From NCBI GenBank assembly GCA_003132085.1, contig PKWO01000132.1, forward strand, positions 1-5,606: 5,606 nucleotides of DNA, in the 5' to 3' direction. A program made the translations under genes and the position numbers. Position 1 is the stretch's first letter. Every line of letters begins with the position of its first letter. Of the stretch, positions 4,925 through 5,606 are shown one piece after another. Origin of the DNA: Oxalobacteraceae bacterium. Its GTDB lineage: Bacteria; Pseudomonadota; Gammaproteobacteria; Burkholderiales; Burkholderiaceae_D. A model generated the notes under the pieces. That model saw nothing but the letters and a program-made list of their open reading frames with translations. It was not told the origin of the DNA and searched no databases.

Positions 4925-5606
4925 ATGCAATCCAAGGTCTTTCACAGAGTAACTACCGCATTGCCGACGGCGTGCCTGCTGATACTCGCAGCATGCGGCG
5001 GCGGCGGGTCGTCCTCAACCTCCACGTCAACGTCGACGACGCCAACGACACCAAGCGCCACTCCTGCAGTCGTGACCGGTGTGGCGGCAATCGGTGCGCC
5101 GCTGGTCGATGCCAGCATCAAGGTGGTCGATGCCACCGGCACTGCGGTCAGTCTGCTGGATGCCAGCGGTAATACCATCGCAAACGGGGTGACCAATGTG
5201 GCGGACGGCTCATATAAATTGATTCTGGGTACCAGCTCGCCCAACATGCCATTATTCATCGAGGCGGTCGGTACCGATGCGACCGGTCTGCCGGTAGTGC
5301 TGCATTCGCTGGTGCAGGCGAATACTGCGCCGTTGGTTGCCAACATTACGCCGCTGACCGACGCGGTGGTGGCTGAAATCTTGGGGGCCGACCCGAAAAC
5401 GATTTTCCAAAATGCTTCCAGTAACGCCAGTTCAATTGCATTGCTGGGCAATGCCACGATGGTGGCGGGCGCTTCCACGCAAATAAAGACGATTGTCGGC
5501 AGCAACCTGACGGATGCGAAGGTTTCGTCGCCGAGTGCGCTCAACTTGTTTCAGGACGCCACGTTCACGACCAACAAAACACTGGTGGACGCCGCGCTGG
5601 AAGGCT
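4925..5606 (+). CDS. Secreted lipoprotein, N-terminal part (3' end outside window)
   Basis: The frame opens with ATG 4925 and stays open for 227 codons to the window edge. Residues 1-24 are a lipoprotein signal peptide: basic start, hydrophobic core, and lipobox LAAC with Cys24 as the lipidation site. There follow GGGG and a Ser/Thr/Pro tether (about 29-47, alternating S and T), typical of surface or outer-membrane lipoproteins in Burkholderiales. From about residue 49, TGVAAIGAPLVDASIKVVDATG with a later DGSYKLIL resembles a carboxypeptidase-regulatory-like beta-sandwich repeat (transthyretin-like fold). The remaining part, about 115-227, is Ala/Thr/Asn/Ser-rich and I do not recognise it. 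The Shine-Dalgarno sequence is weak (AAAGAAAG upstream). No enzyme motif is visible, so a structural, adhesive or substrate-binding role cannot be chosen. A long minus-strand open frame opposite it is a codon-bias shadow. Confidence 0.85.
   Translation, partial: MQSKVFHRVTTALPTACLLILAACGGGGSSSTSTSTSTTPTTPSATPAVVTGVAAIGAPLVDASIKVVDATGTAVSLLDASGNTIANGVTNVADGSYKLILGTSSPNMPLFIEAVGTDATGLPVVLHSLVQANTAPLVANITPLTDAVVAEILGADPKTIFQNASSNASSIALLGNATMVAGASTQIKTIVGSNLTDAKVSSPSALNLFQDATFTTNKTLVDAALEG

Noticed and set aside
4942..5544. Minus-strand open frame of 200 codons within the lipoprotein gene
   Set aside because: The plus strand has a clear lipobox, a Ser/Thr linker and an uninterrupted frame; the minus frame is an Ala/Val/Thr-rich mirror of that codon use.

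Overview
The window looks like chromosomal DNA of a betaproteobacterium, most likely Burkholderiales and perhaps Oxalobacteraceae. This rests on recognisable family sequences (RecQ, TrmB, a DUF3079 protein, a Cys-Gly4-Ser/Thr-rich lipoprotein) and on moderately high GC in the core genes. The genus is not determined.

Left part (3-1367): the C-terminal end of the DNA helicase RecQ (RQC and HRDC domains) runs rightward. It converges on trmB, the tRNA m7G46 methyltransferase, with only 19 bases between the stop codons. Upstream of trmB on the same minus strand is a complete tRNA-Gly(CCC) gene with its own promoter and an intrinsic terminator. About 40 bases separate that terminator from the trmB ATG, so trmB probably has its own promoter and a leaderless or nearly leaderless message.

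Middle part (1484-2800): an AT-rich minus-strand gene encodes a 249-residue protein with a C-terminal HNH nuclease domain and an N-terminal half I do not recognise. It looks acquired. After a 363-base spacer comes a 67-residue DUF3079 protein with a CX2CX3CX6C cysteine cluster on the plus strand.

Right part (2867-4616): a consensus-like promoter (TTGACA/TAATAT) has its predicted start at or next to the ATG of a possible 19-codon ORF, whose 5' half forms a 10-bp-stem hairpin. In the same frame, one codon after that stop, an open frame carries what looks like the C-terminal remnant of a histidine-kinase ATPase domain (GLGL and GTSFE motifs). Its TGA lies two bases before the start of a REC-PAS-GGDEF diguanylate cyclase with intact phosphoacceptor, GGDEF active site and RxxD inhibitory site. 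The arrangement suggests a former kinase/response-regulator operon whose kinase has decayed, leaving a c-di-GMP synthase under a strong promoter.

End (4617-5606): a 308-base spacer has a short tandem repeat, a sigma-28-like site and a possible sigma-70 site. It is followed by the start of a secreted lipoprotein that runs off the window. I found no CRISPR array, transposase, or complete multi-gene defence system. The most unusual stretch is 2867-3185 (promoter, hairpin, mini-ORF and kinase remnant).
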